Shown here: in pieces, positions 1-11,360 of the stretch
Layout of the letters: each line of letters opens with the position of its first letter
Position numbering within the stretch: the first letter of the stretch is position 1
Source: Cordia subcordata
Lineage: Eukaryota; Streptophyta; Magnoliopsida; Boraginales; Cordiaceae
Reading direction: 5' to 3'
Assembly: GCA_028554755.1 (NCBI GenBank)
Contig: JAPTOF010000019.1
Coordinates: forward strand, 1,684,001-1,748,000
Length of the DNA: 64,000 nucleotides
The notes under the pieces: generated by a model
What the model was told of the DNA's origin: nothing
The model's database searches: none
The model's input: only the letters and a program-made list of their open reading frames with translations
Position numbers and translations under genes: made by a program

Positions 1-1
1 G

Positions 2-1980
2 CTCTCAACAATAACCAAAAATATTCCACCAGGACCAACTCCATTACCCATCATCGGTAATCTTCACATTCTTGGTGGCAAATTCCACACAACCATAACC
101 AACCTTGCCAAGACGTATGGCCCGATTATGACCCTAAAATTGGGCAGCGTAACCAGCGTGATCGTATCATCACCAAGCGTGGCTAAAGAAATTCTCCAGA
201 AGCAAGACACAGCCTTCACGGCCAAAAGAGTGCCCGATGCACTTCGTGCCCACAACCATGACAAATACTCTGTGGCTTGGATGCCAACCAGCCCTGAGTG
301 GCGAACCGTTCGGAAAATCTTGGCCACCAACATCTTCACAAACAACAGGCTTGAAGCCAACCAACACCTGAGGTTTAACAAGGTCCAGGACCTCATTGCG
401 TATTGCCGCAAATGTAGTGAGACTGGTGAGGCCGTGGGAATAGGCCAAGCCGCGTTCAACACCACACTGAATATGATGTCCAACACCATCTTCTCCAAGG
501 ACATAGCTGACTACTATTCAGATTCTGCCAAGGAATTTAAAGAAGCAGTTTGGAATATCATGTTCTTACCGGGTCAGCCAAACCTGGTGGATTTCTTCCC
601 CGTGCTTCGGAAGCTGGATCCCCAAGGCATAAGGCGTCGCATGAATGTTCATGTTGGTAAGGTGGTTAAGATTTTCGATGGCCTGCTCAACGAACGCCTG
701 GAGGAAAGGAGACTGCGTGGCGCTAGGAAAAATGATTTCCTAGATGTCTTTCTCAACTACTGTCAAGAACACCCCAATGAGATTGACAGAAATCACGTGA
801 AGCATGCATGCCTGGTTCGTGTTCTTTTATCTCTATTCATATTAAAACATGTAATTTTGGGATTACATATAGTTTATCAACTTGTAACTTAAGAAATTAA
901 GTTACTATAATATTTCTGGGTTACTATTTTAAACGTTAAAGTAAACAACAGTATAACAACACAAAAGAAGGGGTCGTAGGTAGCTAACAGTTACTAACTA
1001 ATGTTCGAAATTATGGTCTCATACTTATCAAGTGTAAAGTGACTCTATGTCACTCCATCATAAATTTCTCTAGTACGTGGTGGGTTGAAGATAAAGATCA
1101 TAACATCATAAAAAGTTCATGATATCAAAGTATGATATACTTGAATTCTGTTCTTTGGTAACTGTTATAGAGATAATAGCAGAAGATACAATAAGAAACT
1201 CAGTAGAACATTTTTCCAGGGGATTGGCCACAAGTGAAAGAATCCCTTTTGCATGAGAATCCAATTTCTCATGAGACATGAATGATATTGTTTGACGAAT
1301 TCCAATGCCCAGAAACTGTTTGATTTTAGAACTATACATAATAGTACGTAACTATTTCACTTTCATTGTTACAGGATCTATTTATTGGTGGAACTGATAC
1401 AACTACGCATGCAACAGAGTGGGCAATGGCAGAGTTACTTAAAAATCCAGAGGTCATGAAAAAAGCAAAAATGGACATTGAGGAAGTCATTGGCCAAGGC
1501 AAGCAAATACAAGAAGCTGATATTCCTCGCTTGCCTTATCTGAATTGCATTATGAAAGAAACATTAAGAATGCACCCTCCCGGTCCATTCTTACTTCCTC
1601 GCAGACCAGAGAAGGATATTCAGGTAAGTGGATATACAATCCCGAGAGACTCTCAAGTGCTAGTCAATATATGGGCACTCGGCCATGATCCAAAATTGTG
1701 GGAGGATCCATTGGTATTTAAGCCCGAAAGGTTTCAAGAATCAAATATAGATTTTCGAGGGCATCATTTTGAGCTACTTCCTTTTGGTTCTGGACGAAGA
1801 AATTGCCCAGGTCTGCCGTTGGCAGTAAAGATGAGTCCACTGATGGTAGCATCATTAATAAACTCATTTGACTGGAAGCTTGAAGGTGATATTACACCTG
1901 AAGAATTGAACATGGAGGAGGAAGCTGGTACTGGTTTGCAAATGGTTCACCCTGTACACGCTGTCCCAATTGCTCTCTAA
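2..1980 (+). CDS. CYP76-family cytochrome P450, 5' end outside window
   Basis: Partial gene with coding exons 2-814 and 1375-1980; the intron 815-1374 has GT and AG ends and phase 0. The reading frame is open to the window edge, so the membrane anchor and start codon are missing. The part seen begins just before the proline hinge (PPGPTPLP). Exon 2 carries the I-helix oxygen-activation motif GGTDTTT, the K-helix ExxR in KETLRM, the FKPERF motif and the haem loop FGSGRRNCPG with its cysteine ligand, then a TAA stop. No frameshift or internal stop is seen, so it may be functional. From family knowledge, CYP76 enzymes are ER-bound monooxygenases that often hydroxylate monoterpenols such as geraniol. 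The substrate cannot be read here. It is a close paralogue of the gene at 20666-22527 and points towards it. Confidence 0.9.
815..1374 (+). other. Intron of the first CYP76 gene
   Basis: This 560-base AT-rich intron sits at the same position and phase as the intron of the second CYP76 gene (21272-21648), and parts of the two still align. The paralogues therefore come from an intron-containing parent and not from a retrocopy. Confidence 0.85.
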
Positions 1981-2204
1981 AGCTAGGGATTTTGGTGCTT
2001 ATAATAAAATAACCGTAGTGATTTATGTTTAGTATCATTTTCTTATCGGGTCACTTTTACACATCAAGATATTTCTTGTTTTATTTAGTATCTTTCTTTT
2101 ATATATGCGGGTCATTTTATGTACGTAAAGATATTTCTTGTCAATATATTATGAAGAAATATCTTCATAAGAATTTCCGTTCCGGATATCTTATGCCATG
2201 ATTG
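1981..2204. other. 3' flank of CYP76 copy 1, shared with copy 2
   Basis: The sequence after the stop codon matches, in inverted orientation, the downstream flank of the second CYP76 gene (about 20430-20665), including runs such as ATATCTTATGCCATGA. The duplicated unit therefore included the 3' untranslated and downstream sequence. A second copy of the stretch at 2150-2203 lies at 2822-2874. Confidence 0.7.
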
Positions 2205-2212
2205 TCTTATTG

Positions 2213-2739
2213 TAGGACTTTGCATTCGGTTATAATCGAATTTAACCAAAATCAAATTTTAATCACTAAATTTTTAAATTGCTAAAAATTGCTAATCGAA
2301 TCCGAACCAAATAATACTATTGATCAAAATTATTTAACCGAATTTTTTTTGTTCAGTTTCTGTTATAACTGAAACAACCGAATTGTTCCAAAAAATCATA
2401 AATTATTTAAAACTAACTTAAATAGCCAAATTTCTTTGTAATTATAATAACTAAATTGAAATATTCATCATCAAAATTCATATTATGCATCTAAGAATAA
2501 TATAAACTTATAAATATATATATGAACATAAACTTGAAAAATAATAACTAAATATTTTTTAAATAAAAAATTAACTATTTAGTTATTCGGCTATTAACCG
2601 AAATTTTAGATGAATAACCAATTTTTTTCATTTTTAATAACCGAAACCGAATCAAACATAAAAACAACTTAACCAAATTTTATATTTCGGCTAGGTTCAG
2701 TTCGGTTATTTGGTTGTAACCAAATAATGCTCACCCCTA
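2213..2739. mobile_element. hAT-type MITE, 527 bp
   Basis: Very AT-rich element with imperfect terminal inverted repeats: TAGGACTTTGCATTCGGTT on the left, and CACCCCTA on the right, whose complement is TAGGGGTG. It is flanked by an 8-base near-direct repeat, TCTTATTG (2205-2212) and TCTTAGTG (2740-2747), as expected for hAT insertions. The homologous flank of the second CYP76 gene lacks the element, giving an empty site. It has no coding capacity. Confidence 0.7.
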
Positions 2740-2902
2740 TCTTAGTGATTTTTTTCGCAACTAGCTTGTTTGTTAATATAATAAGTAAAATCTTTATGAT
2801 GTTTTCTTCTATAATTTGTATATATGAAGAAATATTCTTTAGAAGTTTCGTTCAAGATATCTTATGCCATGAAAGGCTAAGTTAACTTTTTGCAAGATGA
2901 AA

Positions 2903-3664
2903 AGACAATTAGGTCCCTTATTTTAATTGTTAGACCAAATAGGTTCTTTAGTTTTGATTTTTTTTTCCTTCTCAAGTCCCCTTACTCAGTTAAAATTAAA
3001 AAAAAATCATTTTTGCCCTTATTGAGGCAATGACATGAGGAAAATTATAATATCTCTTAATTTTTTAATTTTTGCATTATTCATTCACCATTTAGATTTG
3101 TTAAAAAAATCTATTATTTTTATTTTTATTTTTATTTTTACATTAAAAATAAATTCCACACATTTCTCATCAACCAAACTAGTGAATTATACAAAATAGG
3201 GACCTAATATAATTTATTAGAACAAATCAGAGAATTGTACAAAATAGGGATCTAATATAATTTATTAGAACAAAAATATGGTACGAGTCATGCAAAAGCA
3301 CACTAGACGAATCATCTAGTTTGTCTATTCTAGCATTTAACATGTTAACAAAACTCGAAAAAAACGAGTTGTCAAGTTAGACAACATCGTTTGATTGCAA
3401 TATCATCTCTGTGGTGAATAATGTAAAAAAATAAATAGAAAATAAAAAAAAGATATTATAATTTTTTGTGAATCTAAGTAGAAAATGAATAATACAAAAA
3501 TAAAAAAAATTAAGAAATATTAGAATTTATCATAACATTTGCCTTATTAAAGGCAAAAATGACGTTTTCTTAACTTTAACTAAGTAGAACAGGAACCTAG
3601 GAAGAGGGGGAAAAAGATTAAGGATCTAATTGGTCTAATTAAAAGTAAGAGACCTTAGATGTCT
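2903..3664. mobile_element. Non-autonomous DNA element with long inverted repeats
   Basis: The first roughly 230 bases (from AGACAATTAGGTCCC) match the reverse complement of the last roughly 210 bases (ending GACCTTAGATGTCT) with many substitutions. Between them is a short direct duplication, two copies of a motif containing CAAAATAGG and CTAATATAATTTATTAG (about 3185-3275). There is no coding sequence. The long inverted repeats suggest a Mutator-like or foldback element, but no target duplication was found, so the superfamily is open. Confidence 0.55.
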
Positions 3665-4097
3665 AGAAAGTTTAGTAGCTTGTGTATATATTTCCTAGAA
3701 AGTTTAGAAAGAAGCTGAACTCTACCCTTTATATATGAGTCAATTGTGTTTCCAAGACAGATTTGTCTCAGTAAATTTGGGGAATACGTCAAAATAACAT
3801 ATTACGTACGCAAAGAAGGTATATTATTACGAAAGTGGTCTACGTTCTCAAAATTGAAAAGAAAAGATTGCTATTTAAATCAACATTTCTGACAACATGC
3901 AGGAGGAGAACTTTTCGATATTTTCCAGATTATATATTAGTAATACCCTATAACACAGTAATTTTTTATTGACAAAAACGTAGAGAGGCATTTCACCAAG
4001 AGAGTAACATTATAGAGACCTTGAAATGAATTAATAACCATCAACTCTTGATGGTTACATAGTTCTTTTTTTTTTTTTCCAACGGAAAAAAGGGAAA

Positions 4098-4459
4098 TGT
4101 TGAATGTGGCTCGAATTCTTAAGCAACAAGAATAGCAAATTTCCTTTCAGTCCTTTTCCTAGTAGTATACTGTTTCCTTTTCCTAATAGTATATTGTTTC
4201 CTTATCCTTGTAGAATACGGATTAGGATACTTGTGTACTATAAATAGGGGCTAGGACATTGTATTTGGTGCCATAGGGCCACACCCCATGGGGGGTGTAG
4301 TGTGAGAGAGAAACCAAAGTGAGAGCCTTGTAGCATTCGTGATCAGCAATAAAATTAGTCTCTGCTGCCCGTGGACGTAGGCTTCAAAGCCGAACCACGT
4401 AATTCTTGTGTCCGTTATTTCTTCTCGTATTCTTCGTGTTTGCATGTTTTTCCCCAACA
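4098..4459 (+). repeat. 5' LTR of Copia element 1
   Basis: This 362-base LTR runs from TGTTGAATGTGG to CCCCAACA. It contains a TATA-like CTATAAATAGGG near 4240 and ends next to the tRNA primer-binding site. It aligns along its length with the LTRs of Copia element 2, so the two elements belong to one family. Confidence 0.85.
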
Positions 4460-4462
4460 AAC

Positions 4463-4475
4463 TGGTATCAGAGCT
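4463..4475 (+). other. tRNA-iMet primer-binding site, Copia element 1
   Basis: TGGTATCAGAGC immediately after the 5' LTR is the standard plant Copia primer-binding site. It is complementary to the 3' end of initiator methionine tRNA. Confidence 0.8.
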
Positions 4476-5009
4476 TAGATATATTCCGCTGCTTGAGGGA
4501 AAAAGGAAAAATCAAAACTCACTGTGAAACCAAAATTTCTCAAACCAAACGGTGCCTAACTAAACAAAGGTCTTTGTTCGGCGAGGAGTGCTCCGGTGCT
4601 GTCTATGTTGAGCGTTGGTGGTTGGAGTGGAAGCTTGCGTCGGCGGGTCCTGGTTCGTGTTTGGGTTTGAAGAACAAGCGAAGAAGATAGAGTTCACGTG
4701 CTCTTGAGGTTGGTTTTTGGTATTCAGGTATTATTTTTTGGAAATTGGTTCAAGTTTGTAAAGCAGGTTTAGGGTTTGTAGGCTTTGGGTCTTTGGGTTT
4801 ATTTGGATCGGGCCTGGGTAGTGGCCTTGTCCAATTTTGGCTAGGCCTTGGGTCTTGGGTTAATTAATTTTTTGTTGGGCTTGGGTTCTAGGCCAGAAAA
4901 ATAATAAATTTCTTTTTTGGATTTGGGCTTAGTTTAGGCCAAAAGAATAAAAAAGAAATTTTTATTTGGGCTTAGATTTAGTCCTGAAACAAAAAAAAAA
5001 AAAAACTGT

Positions 5010-5240
5010 TTTGACCTTTGACCGGCGTTGACCAGGGTTTGACCGGGGTTGACTTTGATCGTTGACCATTGACCAAGGGTTGACCGAGTTTGACCAAAGC
5101 CTTACCCCACGTTTTTCGACGTGCTGAGTCCGTTTTTGGGCTCTGTTTTTCCAGATTCTGCTCCGAAGTACGTGTTTAGGGACGGTGTTGACTTTGACCA
5201 ACAGGTTTGACTTTGACCGGTGTTGACCAAAGTTGACCAG
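5010..5240 (+). promoter_or_regulatory. TTGAC (W-box core) array in the Copia 1 leader
   Basis: Fifteen TTGAC cores, mostly TTGACC or TTGACT, occur within 231 bases of the untranslated leader, in two clusters (5010-5097 and 5188-5238). TTGAC(C/T) is the binding core of WRKY transcription factors. The same array is kept in Copia element 2. Regulation by WRKY factors is inferred; the array could also be a simple minisatellite. Confidence 0.5.
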
Positions 5241-5333
5241 GGGTGTTCCTAAGGTTTTTCGACGTGCTGAATCCGTTTTTGCGATCCATTGAGCCAAATT
5301 CCATCCCGAAGAGTGAGTTTTGAGCAAACGAAG

Positions 5334-7822
5334 ATGTCTTCCACAGGTGGAAAGTTTGAAATCGAGAAGTTTGACGGGAGAATGAGTTTCAGACTTTGGA
5401 GGATCAGATTCAAGGCATTTATGACAATGCAGGGACTTTGGAAAGTCATTGAAGGAGTGATCCAGAAAGATAGAACCAAAGAACGAGAGAAGAACTCGGC
5501 GAAAGCCTTGAGTGCAATACATATGTCCGTGACAAATGAAGTATTGCTGGAGATTTCTGAGAAGACGACAGCAGTTGAGGCTTGGAATACTTTGGTGGAA
5601 TTGTATGCATCTAAATCTCTCACTAATCGCCTCTACTTGAAGAAGCGATTGTATCATCTTAGAATGAAAGAAGGTACCTCACTAAAACAACACATTGATG
5701 AGTTTACCTCTTGTTTTATTGCTTTGAAGGATGTGGGTGTTAAAATTGATGACGAAGATCAAGCTATGATCGTATTATGCTCCTTACCGCCTTCATATAT
5801 GAACTTTGTGGACACTATGTTGTACGGGAGGGATAAAATTACTTTTGAAGATGTGATTACTTCATTAAAATCGAAGGATCTTCAAACACATATTCCGGGA
5901 CATAAGGAAAAAGTTCATGGGGAAGGTTTAGTGAGTAGGGGGAGATCGGAGAATAGAGGTGGATCTTCAGATAGAAAGCAAAGCAAGTCAAGGTCAAAAT
6001 CAAGAGCAAGGAAGCTACGCTGTTTTGAGTGTGGCAAAAAGGGTCACATTAAGAAAGAATGTCCAAGACTGAGAAAAGGAAAGAAAAAGATGGAGAATTC
6101 AGCTAATGTGGTGGAGAGTGCTAACAGTGATGGAGATAACTCGAGTAGTACCAGGGAAGTTTTGACTGTGAGTGGATCACAATGGCAAAATCAATGGATT
6201 CTTAATACTGGTGCAACGTTCCATATGTGTCCTAGGCACGACTGGTTCTCTTCTTATTCCAAAAGAGAAGGGAAATTCTTTCTAGGCAATAATCTTTCGT
6301 TAAAGGTGGAGGGAATGGGCATCGTAAATATCAAGATATTTGATGGTATTACAAGATCTCTCGAGTGTTGGCATGTACCGGAGCTGAAGAAAAACTTGAT
6401 TTCTCTTGGGCGTTTGGATTCTCATGGATACAAATTCCGAAGTGAGAATGGTGTCTTAAAGGTGACCAAAGGTGCAATTGTGCTCTTGAAAGGGAACTTG
6501 ACTGGCGGCCTATATATCCTTCAAGGTAGTACAGTTACAGGTGTTGCAGCTATTACATCCGAGGAGAGTGATAATGACACTACGCAGTTATGGCACAAAA
6601 GGTTGGGCCATATGAGCGAGAGGGGACTGACCAAGCTGAGCAAGAGGGATTTGCTTTGTAGACAAAGAACTGGAAAGCTTGAATTCTGCGAGCATTGTGT
6701 CTTTGGAAAGCAAACCAGGTGAAGTTCGATGAGGCGGGAGAACACCAAAGGCACACTTGATTATATTCATTCGATCTTTGGGGTCCTAATAAAGTTCCTT
6801 CCAAGAAAGGTGCTATTACATCACTTTCATTGATGCATACTCTCGGATGGTGTGGGTATACTTCTTAAAAACTAAAGATGAGGCGTTTCCAACATTTGTC
6901 GAGTGGAAGACGTTGATTGAGAAGCAGACTGGTAAACAAATTAAGCGTCTTAGGACTGACAATGGGTTGGAATATTGCAACAAAGAGTTTGATGAGTTCT
7001 GCAAGAAACATGGCATTGTGAGACACCGCACATGTGTAGGGACACCACAATGTAATGGAGTTGCGAACGCATGAATAGAACTCGGTAGAGAGAGCTCGTT
7101 GTATGCTCTCCCAACTGGTTTGAGTCAAAACTTTTGGTGAAGCCGTCAATACGGCATGCTACTTGGTGAATAGGTCCCCATCTAAAGCTATTGAATTGAA
7201 AACTCCTTTTGAGTTATGGTCCGTAAGCTGCGACTACTCGATTGAGGGTGTTCGGTTGCCCGCATACGCTCACGTGAAGGATGGCAAGTTGGAGCCGAGG
7301 GCAAAGAAATGCATATTTCTAGGCTATGCGTCCGAGAGGAAAGGTTACAGTTGTGGTGCAGATCCAAAGTCTCCGTGTTTCCTCATCAGCAGGGATGTCA
7401 CGTTCAATGAGTCTGCTTTATTAGACCAAGAAAAGGAGAAAGCGGTAGCTGATTTAGACCACGGTGTCAAAGAACAGGTGGAGGTATTTTCTGATGTACC
7501 AAATGTTCCATCTAGCAATAGTAGCAGTCAAATTCAGCCGACTCAACCAACTGAGGCACATGATCAAAATGTGCCTGAACAACAGAAGTACAGCATTGCC
7601 ACTGGGCGAGAAAGGAGACAGATTAGAGAGCCTCAAAGGTACGGATACGCTGATCTTGTTGCTTATGCTTTGACTGTTGCTGAAACAATTGAAGGACATG
7701 AGCCGAATTCATACAAAGAGGCCATATCTGAGAAAGATTCTGCTCAGTGGGTGGGTGCCATGAGTGAGGAGATTGAGTCTCTTCATAAGAATCAAACATG
7801 GGAGCTTGTTGAATTGCCTTAG
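5334..7822 (+). pseudogene. Copia 1 gag-protease-integrase, broken
   Basis: The frame opens at ATG 5334 (MSSTGGKFEIEKFDG) and runs to a TGA at 6720. It covers a UBN2-type Gag domain, a zinc knuckle (CFECGKKGHIKKEC), the protease region and the GAG-pre-integrase domain (LWHKRLGHM). The protease active-site triplet reads NTGA where DTGA or DSGA is normal (Asn codon 6204-6206). Integrase continues in shifted frames (6847-7074, 7163-7822). The second catalytic Asp is visible in RTDNGLEY, but the usual NGVAER is damaged to NGVANA and a stop. The frame ends at TAG 7820-7822, created where coding sequence is fused to LTR. It cannot move by itself. Confidence 0.85.
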
Positions 7823-8029
7823 GGTCGCACCCCATGGGGGTGTAGAGGTTCATACCTCTTATGGTATGTGGGGTGAGAGAAACCAAAGTGAGAGCCTTGT
7901 AGCATTCGTGATCAGTAATATAATTATTCTCTGTTGCCCGTGGACGTAGGCTTCAAAGCCGAATCACGTAATTTCTTGTGTCCGTTATTTCTTCTCGTAT
8001 TCTTAATATTTGCATGTTTTTCCCCAACA
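7821..8029 (+). repeat. 3' LTR remnant of Copia element 1
   Basis: It begins at AGGG shared by the end of the integrase linker and the LTR (4275-4278) and ends CCCCAACA. Besides scattered substitutions it has about 25 extra bases (near 7842-7868) that the 5' LTR lacks. Confidence 0.8.
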
Positions 8030-8409
8030 AGAATGAAATCTTTATGCCCGTGAAACGTTAACGAGCATATTCAGAAGATATCAGTGATAGATATGAGGAT
8101 TAATATGATAAATTGGCAAAATTAGTGAGGACAATATTAGGAATGATGTAATATAGAAACAAGTAAAGATATGCAGTCATGACTTTTCGTACGTAAAAAA
8201 TTAAACAGAAGAAATAAATGATAACTAGATAAGAATGAGTAGTATGGCAACGGTGCATACTTGTCATCTCTGCCATAGAACAGAGACAGAATTTTTATGA
8301 CTTATCCTACTAGTTGGGTACGACAAAGTTTTACTTTATTGTATATGTCAATCAATAGAAAATGTAGCAGGTAGCGACAAATCGTCAAAGTCAAAGGATA
8401 AGGCTTTGC

Positions 8410-9130
8410 GGCTTCCACAAGTTGCTTGATGCACTAATATTAACAATTTTTTTTTTAATTTTCTATAGCTTTCAATTCATCAAAAAAAAGGAGTCTAAAA
8501 AAAATGGAAGAGTCTAATACGAACAAGAAATAAGAGAAAGAAAACAAAGGAGAAAGTCTTGATTAAGGGAGAGAAAAAAAGGAAATAAAGAAAAGAAGGA
8601 AAAATTAAAGAAAATAGAAAAACGAGAAATAAAGAAGAGAGGAAAAAAAATAAAACAGGAGAAAGAATAATAAGAAAAAAAGCTTAGTTGGCTTGTCTAG
8701 AGTGATGTCTAGCATCACTCTTTTTATTAATGTTTTATACCTTTTTTTTTTTTTAACAAGTTTATTGCTAGCATCACTCTTTTTATTAATGTTTTATACC
8801 TTTTTTTTTTTTGTAACAAGATTTATTGCAAAAAATGTTACAAAAAGTTATATTGATTAAAAATAATATCCTACACCGGAAGTACTGTACACCTGACAAG
8901 GGAGGTGCACCTTTGGGCGGACGTAATATACGTGCCCCATTTTTTATTTAAAAAAAAAAAAAAAAAAAACTCGCGCAAACACTCTTTCTCTCTCACTGAC
9001 TCATCTCAACTCTCTGTCTCTCTTTACTCATCTCAGCGCTGTCTCCCTCTCTGTCAACTCATCTCAGCTCTCTCTCACACACAGCCTCTTGCGGGGAAAG
9101 GAAGCTCCGGCAACTCCCCCATATTGCCTA
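8410..9130. other. Block A-specific stretch with low-complexity and duplicated sequence
   Basis: This part has no counterpart in block B. It contains purine-rich AAAGAAA runs (8500-8690), a direct duplication of about 66 bases starting GCATCACTCTTTTTATTAAT (8711 and 8770), and a CT-rich stretch with repeated ACTCATCTCA (8990-9090) resembling a gene's 5' leader. No coding sequence is convincing. Confidence 0.45.
8711..8828. repeat. Tandem duplication, two units of about 60 bases
   Basis: Two neighbouring copies of a unit starting GCATCACTCTTTTTATTAAT, each followed by a poly-T run and AACAAG...TTTATTG. They differ by one or two bases, so the duplication looks recent. Confidence 0.7.
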
Positions 9131-10839
9131 GGGTTTTGTAGGTCAAAGCAAAAATAGGCAAAATCAGACAAAAATAATAGTTTTATATATAAGGATGGTC
9201 ATTGTATGCGGTTGGAAGAACTCAAAACGTATGGAGTATTCAAGGGTAAACTAGTGCGATTAGAGGAAACGAATCACCACTTAAAGTATCAAAAGTTACT
9301 CTCCCCAATATATGGTGGTTATAGATTCAAATCCGTCATCTTCTGCCTCTCCAAATTAAGACTGACGAAGAATATATAATTTATATGATTAATAACTAAA
9401 CCGTATTCTAACCGTAATGTATATGATGTTTATGAGTCTCACAACTATCATGTAATTATTCTTCGTATATATTATGCATTAGAACGTACACATTTAGATA
9501 CGACTTGAAACGGGTCTTCACCAAACTCATTTTTATCTTCTAACTAATTCCCCAACGACAGATTTTCATCTTGGTCGACTTCATATATCTAGAATGAATT
9601 CAAGTTTGTTGGAGTATTTTGATATTTCTCTCTGTAGATAGAGATGGTTTTCATGAAATAGTCAAGGAGTAAAACGGGGCTCTGATTTTATATTTAAAAA
9701 AAGGATATTCCCATCTTTTAATTTTCAAATTTAGATGGATAGATGTGAACAGAAGTTATAACTAGCTAGCTAGTGCAATTTTGCAATATTTAACAAAACA
9801 AAAAGAGTTCTGCAGAACGTTTTAAAAGTTGAGAATTTATATGCAGCTTTCATAAAAAACAAAAGTTACTGGGCATTTTACTCTCTAATGATGTAAGGAT
9901 AGTATTGCTAAACTTTCACATGGTCTGAGAAGAAATATGAACTAGCTAGGCATAAGCACTTTATGTTCTCGTATTGCATGCACGCCGGCGTTGCACTTCC
10001 GATTGTCTAGACAATTAATGAATGATCGTCATAAAGTCTCCGCCTCTAGGCCGGAGGCGGTCCCGTTACGTACACAGTCTCCAACTCCAGCAATCTGTCA
10101 TCTATGATGTCTGTAGACTTTGATATCTAACCCCAGTTCTATCGACCAAAATTTGCTCTGTGATGTCTGACGTATCTAGTGTAGTCAGTCTTCGCTCTCA
10201 TGGTCGCGAAATTTTGGGTATCTATATTATTACATCCAAATTGACATTTAGAATAGGTTTTTGATAATTTTAATCTAGGTCTTGTAACAAAGTCTTGTTT
10301 CAAAGTTGGCAATCCTTCGTCCATTTCTTTGAAAATTTTCATCTAGATATATGGTGCTAGACTTGGCCACGTAAGAGGTCTTGTAACAACTAGTTTTGTT
10401 TCAAAGTTGCCAATCCTTCATCCGTTACATGAAGGCTACAACCATATTGCACTATTTTTCCCACCTAAACTCCAATGAACTGCCGCTGCCATGTGTCTTC
10501 TTATCTAGCCGTCCAATATGCTTCTTCGAGGACATCCAATTCGTCAAAGCTGTGGCTGCTTTTATAAAAAAATTTTGTCATGTTAATGTGGGTCATAACA
10601 ATTCCATCTAAATTTTTTGTGGGCCATAACACTTCTAGATAAAAAACACTTTCATCAAAATTTTCCGTGAGCCATAACACTTCCATTTAAAAAAATCATT
10701 AGTCAATGCGGATCAACATATGCAATTTTTATTATATTCTATATAGGAATGGTGTTCTTACAGAGCATTGTATACCATACTGTAGGCATACAATACATAA
10801 CAATGCATATATTTAAAATTTTTATATTATGCGTTTACA

Positions 10840-10990
10840 AAATTTTTATGTTATAAATTCAAAATTTTTATATTAAACTGCAAGCATGTTCAAAATTTTA
10901 AACTTAAAGTTTAAGGGCTTAAAGTTTAAAATTTTGAAAATGCTTGCAGTTTAATATAAGAGTTTTGAATCTATAATATAAAAATTTTGA
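10840..10990. repeat. Foldback palindrome inside the Helitron
   Basis: The arms, about 73 bases each, meet near 10914 (TAAACTTAAAGTTTAA/GGG/CTTAAAGTTTAAA). They include TTTAATATAA or its complement and CTGCAAGCAT with its complement ATGCTTGCAG. The RNA would fold into a long hairpin. It is probably a nested MITE or an inverted duplication. Confidence 0.65.
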
Positions 10991-11360
10991 ACATATAATA
11001 TAAGAATTTAAAATAAAAAGTATAATCTATGAGCATATAATATAAGAGTTTTAAACATAGAATATAAAATTTATGAGATTGTAATTTTTATTTTATAAAC
11101 TTACTTTTAAACTTTTAAACTTATAGTATAAGAGACTTGTATAGCCATTTTAAGTCATCGTCCTTTTTGCCTTTTTTTTCTTTTTTTTGGTTTTTGTCCA
11201 TTAGCACAATTAAAAAAATCATGCGGTTCTTTTAATGTGTGTAATCTTTCTATTTGTTGTATTGATCTTTCTTTAGTCTGACTAATATGGATGATACAAT
11301 TGTCTTATATATCTTATTTGCTACATGTAAACAGAAAACAAGCAAAGACGGCCCATTGCA

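Larger units (their letters stand above)
4098..8029 (+). mobile_element. Copia retrotransposon 1 (Tork/Tnt1-like), internally deleted
   Basis: The 5' LTR at 4098-4459 starts TGTTG and ends CCCCAACA. It is followed by a primer-binding site CTGGTATCAGAGC complementary to initiator Met-tRNA. A long leader with TTGAC repeats leads into gag, protease and integrase. Reverse transcriptase, RNase H and the first part of the 3' LTR are missing: the coding sequence runs directly into LTR sequence at 7821. The 3' LTR remnant at 7821-8029 matches 4275-4459 with few differences plus an insertion of about 25 bases. Flanking 5-mers (GGAAA and AGAAT) do not match, so no clean target duplication remains. Block B lacks the element at about 24890-24915. 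Confidence 0.85.

Noticed and set aside
5289..5333. Upstream ATG for Copia 1 Gag
   Set aside because: Copia 2 and related elements support the start at 5334 (MSSTGGKFEIEKF); the extra 15 residues lie in leader sequence.
4962..5657. Long minus-strand open frame (231 codons) over the Copia leader and gag
   Set aside because: It is antisense to the recognised leader and Gag coding sequence, its composition follows the TTGAC repeats, and it has no family features.
8030..8034. Target duplication for Copia element 1
   Set aside because: The 5-mers GGAAA (left) and AGAAT (right) share only three positions, so I do not claim a duplication.
9300..9340. GATTCAAATCC resembling a tRNA T-arm (also at about 27140)
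   Set aside because: No acceptor, D or anticodon arm around it; both copies are part of the duplicated block.
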